Origin: Haloterrigena sp. KLK7
GTDB taxonomy: Archaea; Halobacteriota; Halobacteria; Halobacteriales; Natrialbaceae
NCBI RefSeq assembly: GCF_037914945.1
Contig: NZ_CP149787.1
Coordinates: forward strand, 3,472,001 to 3,536,000
Direction of reading: 5' to 3'
DNA length: 64,000 nucleotides
A program made the translations under genes and the position numbers. Below, in pieces: positions 45,277-54,122 of this stretch. Position 1 is the stretch's first letter; the number at the start of each line of letters is the position of its first letter. The notes beneath the pieces are model-generated. The model was not told the origin of the DNA. It worked only from the letters and a program-made list of their open reading frames with translations, and ran no database searches.

Positions 45277-45444
45277 TCAGTTCTCGTAGAACCGGTTGAA
45301 CGCGTCGCGCCAGGATTCCGGTTCCTCCCACTCGCGGACGTGTTCGACGGGGATATCCGCGAATCCACAGTGGGGACACATGGTCGTCGAGACGTCGCCC
45401 AGCGAGAGTTCATCGAGCGAGCCCTGACACCGTGGACACTCCAT
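45277..45444 (-). CDS. small zinc-ribbon protein (55 aa)
   Basis: This short ORF reads MECPRCQGSLDELSLGDVST, then TMCPHCGFADIPVEHVREWE and EPESWRDAFNRFYEN. It has two CxxC pairs (C3-x2-C6 and C23-x2-C26) forming one zinc ribbon and a helical tail. Such mini zinc ribbons are common in haloarchaea with unknown partners. It converges on the salactin gene, 91 nt from its stop. Third codon positions are mostly G/C, supporting coding. The ATG at 45444 is directly at the ribbon. Confidence 0.7.
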   Translation of the reverse strand: MECPRCQGSLDELSLGDVSTTMCPHCGFADIPVEHVREWEEPESWRDAFNRFYEN

Positions 45445-45607
45445 ATCCGACTCACTCTCACGGACTCTCCTTAACTCTATTCGAAACTATCACGAAAAAG
45501 TACATTTTGAGCGTCGAAGAAGCCGGTTCGTCACCGGTCCCGACTGCGTCGTATTACTACTGGACATTTACAAAGGTTTTTGTATGCAACTGGTGTATTG
45601 CCTCGCA

Positions 45608-46009
45608 ATGAGTACGTCACCGTCTCCCGAACTCGAATCGACGATCGACCGGTGTCGACCCGCAGACGTCACCCCCGTCACGCTCGAGGGCGAGTCACTG
45701 GAGTCGACGGCGCCGGAGTACCTCCGCGATCTGAAACGCGAACTGACCGACGAGGGACTGGTCCCGGCCCGACTCGCCGTCGACGCCTGTTTCGACGAGG
45801 ACTGTTCGCTGGCGACCCAGGCCGAGATCGATCGCGTGCGCGGCTACGTGCGGGCCGGATCCTTCCTCGGCGTCGGGAGCCTGACGATCCGCGTCGACGA
45901 CGTCGCCGATCCGGAGAAGGTCCGTCCCGCGCTCGCGGCCTGTGCCGAGCGGGCCGAACGCGAGGGGCTCGCGCTCGAACTCGAGGGGCCTATTACGATC
46001 GACGCCTAA
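45608..46009 (+). CDS. conserved haloarchaeal protein of unknown function, coupled to methyltransferase
   Basis: The 133-aa protein starts MSTSPSPELESTIDRCRPAD. Core segments are LRDLKRELTDEGLVPARLAV, DACFDEDCSLATQAEIDRVR and SFLGVGSLTIRVDDVADPEK. I do not recognise a family. Two Cys (CFDEDC) in the middle could hold a metal or disulfide. It is followed after 8 nt by the METTL5-type gene, so a joint role in RNA modification is possible. The AUG at 45608 is preferred over 45584, which would add eight poorly conserved residues. Confidence 0.6.
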   Translation: MSTSPSPELESTIDRCRPADVTPVTLEGESLESTAPEYLRDLKRELTDEGLVPARLAVDACFDEDCSLATQAEIDRVRGYVRAGSFLGVGSLTIRVDDVADPEKVRPALAACAERAEREGLALELEGPITIDA

Positions 46010-46017
46010 GCGGCGGT

Positions 46018-46671
46018 ATGTCCGGCCCGTCGCGGCGCACCCTCGCACGAGCGCTCGAAGCGCTCGCCGACTTTTCCGATCCATCACCTTCTCTCGAGCA
46101 GTATCTCACGCCGCCGGAGATCGCCGCCCATATCGCCCATCAGGCGCGGATGCAGGGGGATCTCGAGAACTGGACCGTCGATCTGGGGACCGGAACCGGG
46201 ATGCTCGCGATCGCGGCCTTGCTGGCCGGCGCCGAGGGCGTCGTCGGAATCGACGTCGATCCCGACGCGCTCGCGCTGGCGCAGAATAACGCCGCGCGGA
46301 TCGACGAAGCGGGCAACGCGGGCCCGCTCGAGTGGGTCCGCGGCGACGCTGCCGAACCGCCGCTGTCGCCGCCCGCCGATGGCGACGTCACCGTTCTCTC
46401 GAACCCACCGTTCGGCGCCCAGCGCGGGAACCGCCACGCCGACCGCGAGTTCCTCGAGACCGCCCGCTCGATCGCGACCGTCTCCTACACGATCCACAAC
46501 GAGGGCAGTCAGGAGTTCGTCGAGTCCTACGCGGCCGACGCCGGCGCCGACGTGACGCACGCCTTCCGGGCCGAGTTCCCGATCGCGAAGCGGTTCGACT
46601 TCCACACTGAGCGAGAGGCGACCCTCGAGGCGGAAGTGTTCAGAATCGAGTGGCGTGGATCGGATTCGTAA
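46018..46671 (+). CDS. METTL5-like N6-adenine RNA methyltransferase
   Basis: The 217-aa protein has the Rossmann AdoMet motif VDLGTGTGMLAIAALLAG (54-71), GIDVDPDA for motif II and the catalytic NPPFGAQRG (129-137), the METTL5-type signature for N6-methyladenosine on rRNA. An EQYLTPPEIAAHIAHQARMQ stretch at 27-46 is typical of this group. It probably modifies 16S rRNA or another structured RNA. It has no Trm112 gene adjacent; the preceding 133-aa protein might be its partner. Confidence 0.85.
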   Translation: MSGPSRRTLARALEALADFSDPSPSLEQYLTPPEIAAHIAHQARMQGDLENWTVDLGTGTGMLAIAALLAGAEGVVGIDVDPDALALAQNNAARIDEAGNAGPLEWVRGDAAEPPLSPPADGDVTVLSNPPFGAQRGNRHADREFLETARSIATVSYTIHNEGSQEFVESYAADAGADVTHAFRAEFPIAKRFDFHTEREATLEAEVFRIEWRGSDS

Positions 46672-46750
46672 ACCGTATTGAATCGGACGAACGGCAATCA
46701 CGTATGTTGTGAGCGGCGTGCTCGAGGGAACTGACGGCAAAAGAAGCGTT

Positions 46751-46932
46751 CTGCTATCGTGGCACCGAGGATCGGCCACTCCCTCCCCAGCCGATTCGCT
46801 CGTTCACTCGCTCATACACTGCAAGACGCAATGCGTCTTCCAAGCCTTCACTCACTCCGTTCGTGAAGACCTCGCACGAGTTTCGACTGCGGTTCGCCAG
46901 TGGCTCACCGCAGTCCAGCGCGCGCCACTGCA
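46751..46932. repeat. dispersed intergenic repeat, copy A (inverted relative to copy C)
   Basis: The segment from about 46751 to 46932 is a diverged reverse complement of copy C (62577-62769). Shared blocks include CCGATTCGCTCGTTC, ACTCGCTCAT, GCGTCTTCC, GAAGACCTCGC, CTCACCGC and CAGCGCGCGCCAC. Small internal hairpins are present (gaagacgc/gcgtcttc-type). The repeat is intergenic, between the methyltransferase and the ABC permease genes, and does not code. Confidence 0.7.
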
Positions 46933-46974
46933 CGTGGGACGATCGAATAGGAACGAGAACGTCTCAGCCTACGG

Positions 46975-48225
46975 TCAGGCCTCGAGGTGCTCGAGTCGGG
47001 CGTAGCGACCTGCTCGCCAGCCCGTCAGAAGCGCGACGACGGTCCCGACGACGATCGCCAGGGCGAGACCGACGGCGTAGACCTCGACGGGTGTCCGCAG
47101 GAGCGACTCGAAGCCGACGACCGCTGCCGTGAGGCGGTTGAGTCCGCGCGTGAGCAGCGGCGTCGCCGCGAGGCCGACGACGCCGCCCGCCAGTCCGATG
47201 ACCAGCCCCTGGACGCCGATCGTCCCCGCGAGGACCCATCGCGAGAGGCCGACCGCCCGGAGCGCGGCGAGCTCGTCCCGCTGCTGGTAGGCCACGAGAG
47301 CGAACAGGTTGACCGTCAGGACGATGCCGCCGACCAGCGAGAGCCCGACCAGCGTCGCGCCGCTGGCGAGGACGAGCGGCCGTTCCTCGACCATCGACCC
47401 GATCTGCTCGTCGCTGGTGCGGACGTCGTAGCCCGGATACGCCGCGTCTAACTCCGCGGCGACGGCGTCGCGGTCGGCCCCGTCCTCGACGCTGGCCGTG
47501 ACGAACGTCGCCCGGTCGGTGCCGGTCGTTCCGGCGACCGCCTGCAGGTCGGTCAGCGGCACCGTCTCGACGTCGGTGCCGAGGAACTGCGAGTAGTAGG
47601 AGGCGATGCCGACGACGGTGAACTCGTTGTCTCGGGCCGTCGCGCGGCTGGTTCCGATGTAAACGGTATCACCGACCGACACGCCCAGCGACTCGGCCGT
47701 CCCGGGATCGAGCACGAGCTCCTCCGTCGTCGGTTCGGTCGGCCGATCGGCGGCGGAGTAGTTGCCGTCCGAGTGATTCAGCTCGGTCTCGAACCCGCCG
47801 CCGGCCTCGAAACCGAAGCCGTCGTGGGTCTCGTGGACCCCGACCGCCGACGTCCGTTCGACCTCGTCGTCCGTCGCGACGTAGAGTTCGTGCATCGCGA
47901 TCGGCGAGGCGGAACTCACGTCGTCGCGCTGGGTCATCTCGGCCGACATCGCGTGGGCGCCGACGATCGGGTTCGCCGCCCCGTCCGACTCGGACGCGAT
48001 CGGCTCACTCGTGACCCAGATGTCTCGCCCGGCGTTCTCGAGGCCGTTCTGACCCGTTTCGACGACGCCGACGCCGAGGCTCGCCAGCAGCGTCACCGAC
48101 AGCACGGCCAGCGTCACCGCGAGGACGGTCAGCGCGGTCCGTCCGGGCGAACGGCGAAGCTGTGCGAACGCGAGACCGAAGACGGCTCGCGTCCGGATCG
48201 CCGCGCGGCGGAGTCGCGGGCTCAT
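46975..48225 (-). CDS. ABC transporter permease (FtsX/MacB-like), second subunit
   Basis: The 416-aa protein has one N-terminal TM helix (about residues 28-52, TALTVLAVTLAVLSVTLLAS), a large extracytoplasmic region and three C-terminal helices (about 275-300, 325-350, 380-405). This is the MacB/FtsX four-TM plan with a long periplasmic-type loop. It overlaps the first permease by four bases (ATGA) and shares an operon with the ATPase at 49489. MacB-type systems extrude peptides or lipoproteins or drive envelope mechanics; the substrate is unknown. The start at 48225 marks the end of the overlap. Confidence 0.85.
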   Translation of the reverse strand: MSPRLRRAAIRTRAVFGLAFAQLRRSPGRTALTVLAVTLAVLSVTLLASLGVGVVETGQNGLENAGRDIWVTSEPIASESDGAANPIVGAHAMSAEMTQRDDVSSASPIAMHELYVATDDEVERTSAVGVHETHDGFGFEAGGGFETELNHSDGNYSAADRPTEPTTEELVLDPGTAESLGVSVGDTVYIGTSRATARDNEFTVVGIASYYSQFLGTDVETVPLTDLQAVAGTTGTDRATFVTASVEDGADRDAVAAELDAAYPGYDVRTSDEQIGSMVEERPLVLASGATLVGLSLVGGIVLTVNLFALVAYQQRDELAALRAVGLSRWVLAGTIGVQGLVIGLAGGVVGLAATPLLTRGLNRLTAAVVGFESLLRTPVEVYAVGLALAIVVGTVVALLTGWRAGRYARLEHLEA

Positions 48226-49499
48226 CGTCCCACCTCCGCCAGGACCGACGTGCGAGCGGCGACGACGAGCGGATAGGGGACGGCCACCAGCCCCGCGACG
48301 AGCGCGACGGCGACCCCGTAGGGGACGAACAGCGGATGGATCTCGGCGACGGTACCCGGCGCGACGGTCGCCTCGGCGATCCGGTTGACGGCGTAGATCC
48401 CGCCCGCGCCGAGCGCGACGCCGGCGAGCGCGCCGCAGACGGTCGTCAACAGCGTCGAGACGGCGACGATCGCGAGCCGGCTCCGCGTCGCGAAGCCGAC
48501 CGACTCGAGGACGGCCAGCGTCCGCCGGTCCTCGTTGACGGTCATCCCCATGGTCGTCGCGACGAACGAGGCGCAGATCGCCACGCCGACGATCAGCGCG
48601 AGCAGGCTCGTCGCGAAGGCCAGTTCGTCCTCGAACAGCGAGGCGGGGTTGGTTCGATCGACCGATTGGACCGTCGCCTCGGGGTACTCGTCGGCGGCGG
48701 CCGACTCCGCAGCGGCGCCGTCGCCCCACACCAACACCTGATCGGCCAGCTCCCCGTCGGACGCCCCGGACAGCGTCTGCAGTTCGCTCAGGTGGACGAG
48801 CGCGACCGGCGTCCCGGCCTCGCCGTCACCGGCCGCCTCGACCGCGGTGACCGTCGAGGACGGCGCCGCGTCGCCCGGGACGTGCTCGCCGCCCGGCGTG
48901 AGTTCGTCCCCGGACTCGGCCTCGAGTCGCTCCGCCGCGGCCGTCGAGAGCACGATCTCGCCCCGGCGCGGGCCGTCGTACGAGCCGTCGGCGTAGTGGG
49001 AATCGCCGGACTCGAGGGCGTCGGTCGGAAGTCCGGCGACGGTCCGCGATTCGCCGTCGGGAACGACGCCGACGAGCAGGATTCGCTTCGCCTCACCGCC
49101 GTCGGCCGACTCGAGCGCGACCGGTTCGACGAGTACCGGCGAGGCGTGCTCGACGCCCTCCTGCTCCCGGATCCGCTCGGCGCGCGCGTTGGCGTCGCCG
49201 AGTTGGGGTTTCTCGACGCCGTCGACCGCCGCCAGCGAGTCGCTCTCTCCGGGGGCGATGCGGACGTCGGCGTCGTCTCGATCGACGGTGGCCCCGTCGG
49301 CGAGCCCCAGCGCGATCCCGGTGACGACGATCAGCAGGGCGACGGTCAGCGCGACGGCGGCCGTCGTCGCCGCGATCCGCCGCGATTTGGTCCCCGTCGC
49401 GCGCTTCCAGAGGCGGACGACTGAGACGGTGACGACTCCCCACCAGCGGGCTCGACGCGTGCCCGCGGTCGTCGTCTCGAACCGGTCGTCACCTGCCAT
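48222..49499 (-). CDS. ABC transporter permease (FtsX/MacB-like), first subunit
   Basis: The 425-aa protein has the four-TM MacB plan: a first helix near 45-68 (TTAAVALTVALLIVVTGIAL), a long outer loop (about 70-285) and three C-terminal helices. The motif MNTVNEDRRTLAVLESVG-like GMTVNEDRRTLAVLESVGFA near residue 318-337 is the helix that contacts the ATPase in MacB. Sequence differs from the second permease, so a heterodimer is expected. It overlaps the ATPase stop by 11 nt. Confidence 0.85.
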   Translation of the reverse strand: MAGDDRFETTTAGTRRARWWGVVTVSVVRLWKRATGTKSRRIAATTAAVALTVALLIVVTGIALGLADGATVDRDDADVRIAPGESDSLAAVDGVEKPQLGDANARAERIREQEGVEHASPVLVEPVALESADGGEAKRILLVGVVPDGESRTVAGLPTDALESGDSHYADGSYDGPRRGEIVLSTAAAERLEAESGDELTPGGEHVPGDAAPSSTVTAVEAAGDGEAGTPVALVHLSELQTLSGASDGELADQVLVWGDGAAAESAAADEYPEATVQSVDRTNPASLFEDELAFATSLLALIVGVAICASFVATTMGMTVNEDRRTLAVLESVGFATRSRLAIVAVSTLLTTVCGALAGVALGAGGIYAVNRIAEATVAPGTVAEIHPLFVPYGVAVALVAGLVAVPYPLVVAARTSVLAEVGR

Positions 49500-50256
49500 C
49501 GTCGACCACCTGCCCGTCGCGAAGCGTGACCACGCGGTCGGCGACGGCCAGCGTCGAGTCGTCGTGAGAGGCGACCAGTACGGTCCGGTCGCGCCCGATG
49601 TCGGTCAGGAGGTCGAGCACGTCCGCGCCGGTGTCCGTGTCGAGCTCCCCCGTCGGCTCGTCGGCGACGATCACGTCCGGATCCGTCACGAGCGCCCGCG
49701 CGATCGCGACGCGCTGGCGTTCGCCGCCGCTGAGTTCGCCCGGCGAGTGATCGATCCGATCGCCGAGACCGACCTGCTCGAGCAGCGATTCCGCCCGCTC
49801 GCGTCGCGTCGCTCTGCCGATCCCGGCCTGAACGAGGGGGAGGGCGACGTTCGCGCGGGCCGACAGCGACGGCAGGAGGTGAAACCGCTGGAAGACGATT
49901 CCGACGTGGTGGCGCCGCAGCCGCGTCCGTTCGCGGTCCGAAAGCGACGCGAGGTCGGCGGTATCGAGCAGCTGGATCCGCCCCTCGGTGGGCACCAGCA
50001 GCCCGCTGACCGCGTGCAGGATCGTCGACTTGCCGCTGCCGCTCGGTCCCTCGAGGCCGACGGTCTCGCCCGCGCGTACGTCGAGCGTGACGTCTCGCAG
50101 CGCCGTCACCGTCCGGTCCTCGCTCGAGCGACCGCGCCCGCCGCTCGAGCCGTACTCGTGGGTGACGTCCTCGAGGCGAACGGCCGTCGTCGATTCGCGA
50201 TCGTCGGTCGTCTGGCCGGCCTGGGGGGTCGTCCGCCGGAGTGCATGGTCGCTCAT
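49489..50256 (-). CDS. ABC transporter ATPase (MacB/LolD type)
   Basis: The 255-aa ATPase has Walker A GPSGSGKST (70-78), Q-loop GIVFQRFHLLPSLSARANV, signature LSGGERQRVAIARAL (175-189) and Walker B VIVADEPTGELD (195-206). The Q-loop and signature are typical of LolD/MacB. It is the first gene of a three-gene unit with two permeases. The start at 50256 (MSDHALRR) is preferred over a Met at 50328 that would add 24 low-quality residues. Confidence 0.9.
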   Translation of the reverse strand: MSDHALRRTTPQAGQTTDDRESTTAVRLEDVTHEYGSSGGRGRSSEDRTVTALRDVTLDVRAGETVGLEGPSGSGKSTILHAVSGLLVPTEGRIQLLDTADLASLSDRERTRLRRHHVGIVFQRFHLLPSLSARANVALPLVQAGIGRATRRERAESLLEQVGLGDRIDHSPGELSGGERQRVAIARALVTDPDVIVADEPTGELDTDTGADVLDLLTDIGRDRTVLVASHDDSTLAVADRVVTLRDGQVVDDGR

Positions 50257-50581
50257 CGGTCCGTAGGTCAACTCGGTCGAACGGACCACACAGCGGGTCA
50301 TTGTTTCTCTCCGGCTTCCCCGCGCCATGTGGTCGTTAACCGAGGTTGTGATCGCTGCAAGAACGTCTCGGCTCGAACAATATCACCGAACGATGACTGT
50401 TCGCGAACGAGAGCGATACGCGCTCCAGCGCCGGCGTCCGCCCGGCCGAAACGTACATGTACTCCTGACTATCATCGATACAAACTGGTTTATCGGCGGC
50501 GAAACCGGCGTGATCCCCGTGATTCGTCAGGGGCTATCTTTAAACAGCGAGAGAATCCCGCCGTTCACGGCGAGGAGGATG
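50257..50581. other. intergenic leader of the MacB-like operon, no gene seen
   Basis: The 325 nt between the ATPase start and the rhomboid stop have no convincing ORF. They contain moderately AT-rich segments (catcgatacaaactggttta near 50473-50492). They must hold the operon promoter on the minus strand and the 3' end of the rhomboid transcript; I could not place a TATA box with confidence. Confidence 0.4.
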
Positions 50582-52420
50582 TCACCTGTATGTCTCTTCG
50601 CTCGCGACCGCGATCCTGGTTCCGTCGGCGCTCGCGTAGATCGTGTCGTCGACGCGCTCGAACGTGAGCCCGCCCGCCGTCGCCGACTCGCCGCTGGCGG
50701 GAATCGTCGTCGTCTCGACGGTCTCGCCCGCCTGCGACTCGACCTCGAGGACGAACTCGCCGTCCCGAGACTCGATCGAGACGTTTCGGTCGTCGATGCG
50801 GACGTCCGCCCGCGATCCCTCTGACTCGTGGGCGAGCCGTCGGTCCTCCCCGTCGGGCCAGATCTCGACCTGATAGACGGTGTCGTTGCCGACCGGTTCC
50901 CAGCCGGTCCGCTCGACGTGGACGGTCTCGCGCCAGCCCGGGCCCCCGACGACGACCTCGGCATCGCCGGTGAAGGCGAGTCGGTTGGCCGGGACCACCT
51001 CGACCCAGATCTGGCGCTCCGTGCTCGAGACGATCACCCCGCTGGACTCGAGCGAGACGGCCTCCGCGAGCGGTCCCACCTGAACCGGCGAGACCTTCTG
51101 ATTCTCGACGCCCTCGGCGTACTGGACCGTGTAGTCCTCGATCTCGACGGCCGACTCGGCGGAGACGGTCGCGTCGTCGAGCACGAAGAGGTTGACCGGG
51201 ATCGCCATCCCCGCGACGACCGCGAAGACGGCCACCACCGCGAACATCGCCGTCTTGCGCCGCGTCACCGACGAGAGCCGGGTCGATTCCCCGGTCGTCG
51301 CCGTCGCGATCTCGCCGATCCGCTCGAGGGGGGACGTCGACGACCGATCGCTCCCGCGGGCGAGCGCGAGCGATCGATCGACGGCCGCGTCGGCCGCCGA
51401 GTCGGGACTCGAGCCGCCGAGTCGGGCGAGGCGGCGGTCGATGCGCTCGGGGACGACCGGTCGCTCCGAGGCCGTTATCGCGATCGTCACCACGAGCGCG
51501 AGGAGCACGACGACGAGGACGCCGGGCCCCTGAAAGAGGTAGTAGACGTTCGCGCTGCCGAACCAGTAGATCTGCCACAGCCCCTGGGCGAAGCCGAACA
51601 GCAGGATCGCGATCCAGACCCGCAGCGCGTCCGGGCGGCTCCCGCGCCGGCGGAGGAGCGCGATCCCGAGGACGAGTCCGATGAAGAAGCCGAGCGCGTG
51701 GCCCTGAATGGCGATACCGGCCCACGAGGGCGCCGACGGGGGGCGCGGCCGGGCGACGTAGACGCCGATCGGCGTCTGGAGCGCGCGGTAGACCGTCAGC
51801 AGCGCGCCCTGAACGCCGAGCACGCCGACGAGCGTGACCACCGGGTAGTGGACGAGCGCGAAGGCGGCGAAGGCGAAGACGACGCCCGAGAAGCCGATCA
51901 CGGGCCCGAGCGCGAACAGACTCGAGCCGATCGTGATCGCGACGACGATCAGGGGGAAGATCACCAGCGCGCGGATCCACGGGTCGGTGCGCCACGAGGC
52001 GGACGCCGTCGCGCCCCGCTCGTCGGGGTAGTGCCCCCAGGCGTACTCCGCGATCGGTGCGACGACGGCGGCGCCGGCGAGGTTTCCGATGAGGTGGCCC
52101 GGCCCGGCGTGGGAGAACGACGCCGTCAGCATCCCCAGCGGGTAGAAGTACGAATACGCCCGGTAGGGGAGCGTTACCGGATTTCCGAACGCGGTGATCC
52201 CGTCCTGGACGAACAGGTAGACGCAGAAAACCAGCGCGATCACGAGCAGCGACCCCCACGGAACGCCCATCACGAGTCGGGAGCGGGCGACGTCGCCCCA
52301 GCGGCGGCCGGGGCCGTGGAGCCGACTGACGACGGCGACGGAGGCGAGCACCGCCGCCACCACGAACAGCGGGAAGACGACCGACAGGGCGATCGTCAGG
52401 ACGGCCTCCTGCGAGAGCAT
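50582..52420 (-). CDS. rhomboid intramembrane serine protease with large C-terminal extension
   Basis: Of 612 aa, residues about 50-260 form the rhomboid core. H109 and N113 sit in [14 protein letters not shown], Ser178 is in [10 protein letters not shown] (the GxSG nucleophile), and His241 is in [10 protein letters not shown] (the catalytic histidine). Further TM helices follow to about 330. Residues about 345-610 are a hydrophilic extension with another helix near 387-408 and a beta-rich part ([20 protein letters not shown]). Rhomboids cleave TM-segment substrates. The extension is unusual in length and may bind substrates or face outside (inference). Confidence 0.88.
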   Translation of the reverse strand: MLSQEAVLTIALSVVFPLFVVAAVLASVAVVSRLHGPGRRWGDVARSRLVMGVPWGSLLVIALVFCVYLFVQDGITAFGNPVTLPYRAYSYFYPLGMLTASFSHAGPGHLIGNLAGAAVVAPIAEYAWGHYPDERGATASASWRTDPWIRALVIFPLIVVAITIGSSLFALGPVIGFSGVVFAFAAFALVHYPVVTLVGVLGVQGALLTVYRALQTPIGVYVARPRPPSAPSWAGIAIQGHALGFFIGLVLGIALLRRRGSRPDALRVWIAILLFGFAQGLWQIYWFGSANVYYLFQGPGVLVVVLLALVVTIAITASERPVVPERIDRRLARLGGSSPDSAADAAVDRSLALARGSDRSSTSPLERIGEIATATTGESTRLSSVTRRKTAMFAVVAVFAVVAGMAIPVNLFVLDDATVSAESAVEIEDYTVQYAEGVENQKVSPVQVGPLAEAVSLESSGVIVSSTERQIWVEVVPANRLAFTGDAEVVVGGPGWRETVHVERTGWEPVGNDTVYQVEIWPDGEDRRLAHESEGSRADVRIDDRNVSIESRDGEFVLEVESQAGETVETTTIPASGESATAGGLTFERVDDTIYASADGTRIAVASEETYR

Positions 52421-52586
52421 ACGCAGTGGTTCGGCCGCGGCTGTATATGGGTTTACGTTCCGCGCATCGCGGTTCGAGGACCGCCGGCCGTGGCCGCGCG
52501 TTCGGTCATCGGTGGGCGCGGCGCCGACCGTCGATCCTCGAGCCCGAACAGAAAGCTACAAGCGGCCGACGACCGGAACGGTGGAC

Positions 52587-52871
52587 ATGGAACTGCGGGT
52601 CACCGAGAGCACCGACACCGAACTCTCGATCGAGATCGCCGGCGAGGATCACACCTTTATGAACGTCCTCAAGGGCGCGCTGCTCGAGCACGAGAACGTC
52701 AGCGCGGCCACCTACGACGTCAACCCCGAACAGTCGGGTGGCCAGACCGAACCCATCCTCACGATCAAGACCGAGGGCGGCGTCGAGCCGCTCGAGGCCC
52801 TCGAGGACGCGGCCGTCACCGTCCGCGAGAAGGCCGTCTCCTTCCGCGAGGCGTTCGAAGCGGCCGCCTGA
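52587..52871 (+). CDS. rpoL: DNA-directed RNA polymerase subunit L (Rpo11)
   Basis: The 94-aa protein starts [20 protein letters not shown], continues [20 protein letters not shown] and has [20 protein letters not shown], the Rpb11/RpoL alpha-like dimerisation fold. It pairs with Rpo3 (RpoD) as a platform for RNA polymerase. The ATG at 52587 was chosen because homologues begin MELRV/MEL. Standalone, no operon partner nearby. Confidence 0.95.
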   Translation: MELRVTESTDTELSIEIAGEDHTFMNVLKGALLEHENVSAATYDVNPEQSGGQTEPILTIKTEGGVEPLEALEDAAVTVREKAVSFREAFEAAA

Positions 52872-53048
52872 ACGACTGCGAAATCTCGTCTTCGGCTCGG
52901 GGGCTCGGGTCCGCCTCTTCTCGCCGGCAACTCCCTCGAGGTAGTTCACGAACTGTCCGCATGAGAACGGCGGGTTCGACGGAGCAATAGATCCGTGTCT
53001 CCTATCGGCCGGACCGACTACCGTGCCGGCCGGGCCAACTACCGTGCG

Positions 53049-53105
53049 GTGGCGCGCGCTGTGCCGCGATTCGTTGTTCACTCATCGCGGCACAGCGCGC
53101 GCCAC
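53049..53105. repeat. perfect 20-bp inverted repeat (copy B, palindromic core of the dispersed repeat)
   Basis: GTGGCGCGCGCTGTGCCGCG (53049-53068) and its exact reverse complement (53086-53105) flank a 17-bp loop. The match extends outward to 53044 and 53110 with one mismatch. The arm is identical to the end of copy C (62580 onward) and similar to the reverse end of copy A. It lies in the gap between rpoL and the zinc-ribbon gene and could fold as a strong hairpin in RNA or DNA. Confidence 0.8.
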
Positions 53106-53144
53106 CACACTGAATCCCATAGTGCAGGACGATATGGCGCTCGT

Positions 53145-54020
53145 CTAGCAGGCCGCGTAGTGGACGTATATCGAGCCCTCGACGACGTGCAGGTCGAGTC
53201 CCTCGCGCTCGTACTCGGGAGCCGTGACCGCGTCGTTGGTCCCGAGTCCGCTGGCGACGTCGTCGGCGAGGGCGGCCTCGTCGTCGTAGTCGTCGATCGA
53301 CAGCGCGGGCGTCACCTGACCGCTGACGACTGTATTACCGCAGTCGGTCCCGAAATCGCCCGGTTCGACGCCCTCCGATTGCGTGCCGTCGTACTGGTTC
53401 GCGACGTACGCGCGATTGTTGTACTCGGCGTAGGCCGCGAGCCCGTCGTCGTAGGAGCGCGTGCTCTCCCGCGCGTCCTCGAGTCGGTCGTGGATCTCTC
53501 CCTCGGTCGCCTCGAGGTCGATCCCCGCGGCCTGGCTGCCCTCGCCCGGCGCGTCGGGCGGCGACGGGGCGCCGACGCCGGGAATAACCGACAGCGGGAC
53601 GACGCCGGTCGCGAACAGCGCGGCGACCACGACGATGACGGCCAGAATCGGCGCGTACGGCTTGGCCACCTCGAGCCAGCTCGACGTCTGGAGTTCGCCG
53701 TCGACGTCGTCGTAGGTCTGCTTGATCTTCTCGAGGTCGTGGTTGCCACAACGGGAACACGGCGGGTTGTACTTGACGTGATCGCGACCGCAGTCCCGAC
53801 ACCGCCAGACGTAGGTCGTGCCGGTATCGACCGTTTCCGTCTCGGTCACGCCGGTATCGACGGCCGGGTCGCTCGAGGCGGTCGTCGCTTGCTCGCCCGC
53901 GTTCCCCTCCTCTTCCCCTTCTCGAACGATCGCCTTCTCGAAGGTGTTGTGCCCGCAGTTGTCACAGGGAGGGTCGTTTTCGGCGTGAGGTTTGCCACAC
54001 CACGTGCACCGCCACTTCAC
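53145..54020 (-). CDS. membrane protein with two N-terminal zinc ribbons and a CAP-like outer domain
   Basis: The 291-aa protein has zinc ribbon 1 as C5-x2-C8...C19-x2-C22 (RCTWCGKPHAENDPPCDNCG) and ribbon 2 as C74-x2-C77...C88-x2-C91. A single TM helix spans about residues 122-146. The outer part has a CAP/SCP-like layout (YAEYNNRAYVANQYDGTQSE, then GLDLHVVEGSIYVHYAAC), but I see no complete CAP metal-binding set. The ribbons are presumably cytoplasmic and sense or bind DNA, RNA or metal; function unknown. Confidence 0.65.
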   Translation of the reverse strand: MKWRCTWCGKPHAENDPPCDNCGHNTFEKAIVREGEEEGNAGEQATTASSDPAVDTGVTETETVDTGTTYVWRCRDCGRDHVKYNPPCSRCGNHDLEKIKQTYDDVDGELQTSSWLEVAKPYAPILAVIVVVAALFATGVVPLSVIPGVGAPSPPDAPGEGSQAAGIDLEATEGEIHDRLEDARESTRSYDDGLAAYAEYNNRAYVANQYDGTQSEGVEPGDFGTDCGNTVVSGQVTPALSIDDYDDEAALADDVASGLGTNDAVTAPEYEREGLDLHVVEGSIYVHYAAC

Positions 54021-54122
54021 TGGTCGTAACGCACGACCGTGTCGATATAAGCGTGTTGAAAGTCGAAACGAACGGGTCGATTCGCTCGAGGACTCGCGCT
54101 GATCGCCCTCGCGGGTCGCGGT

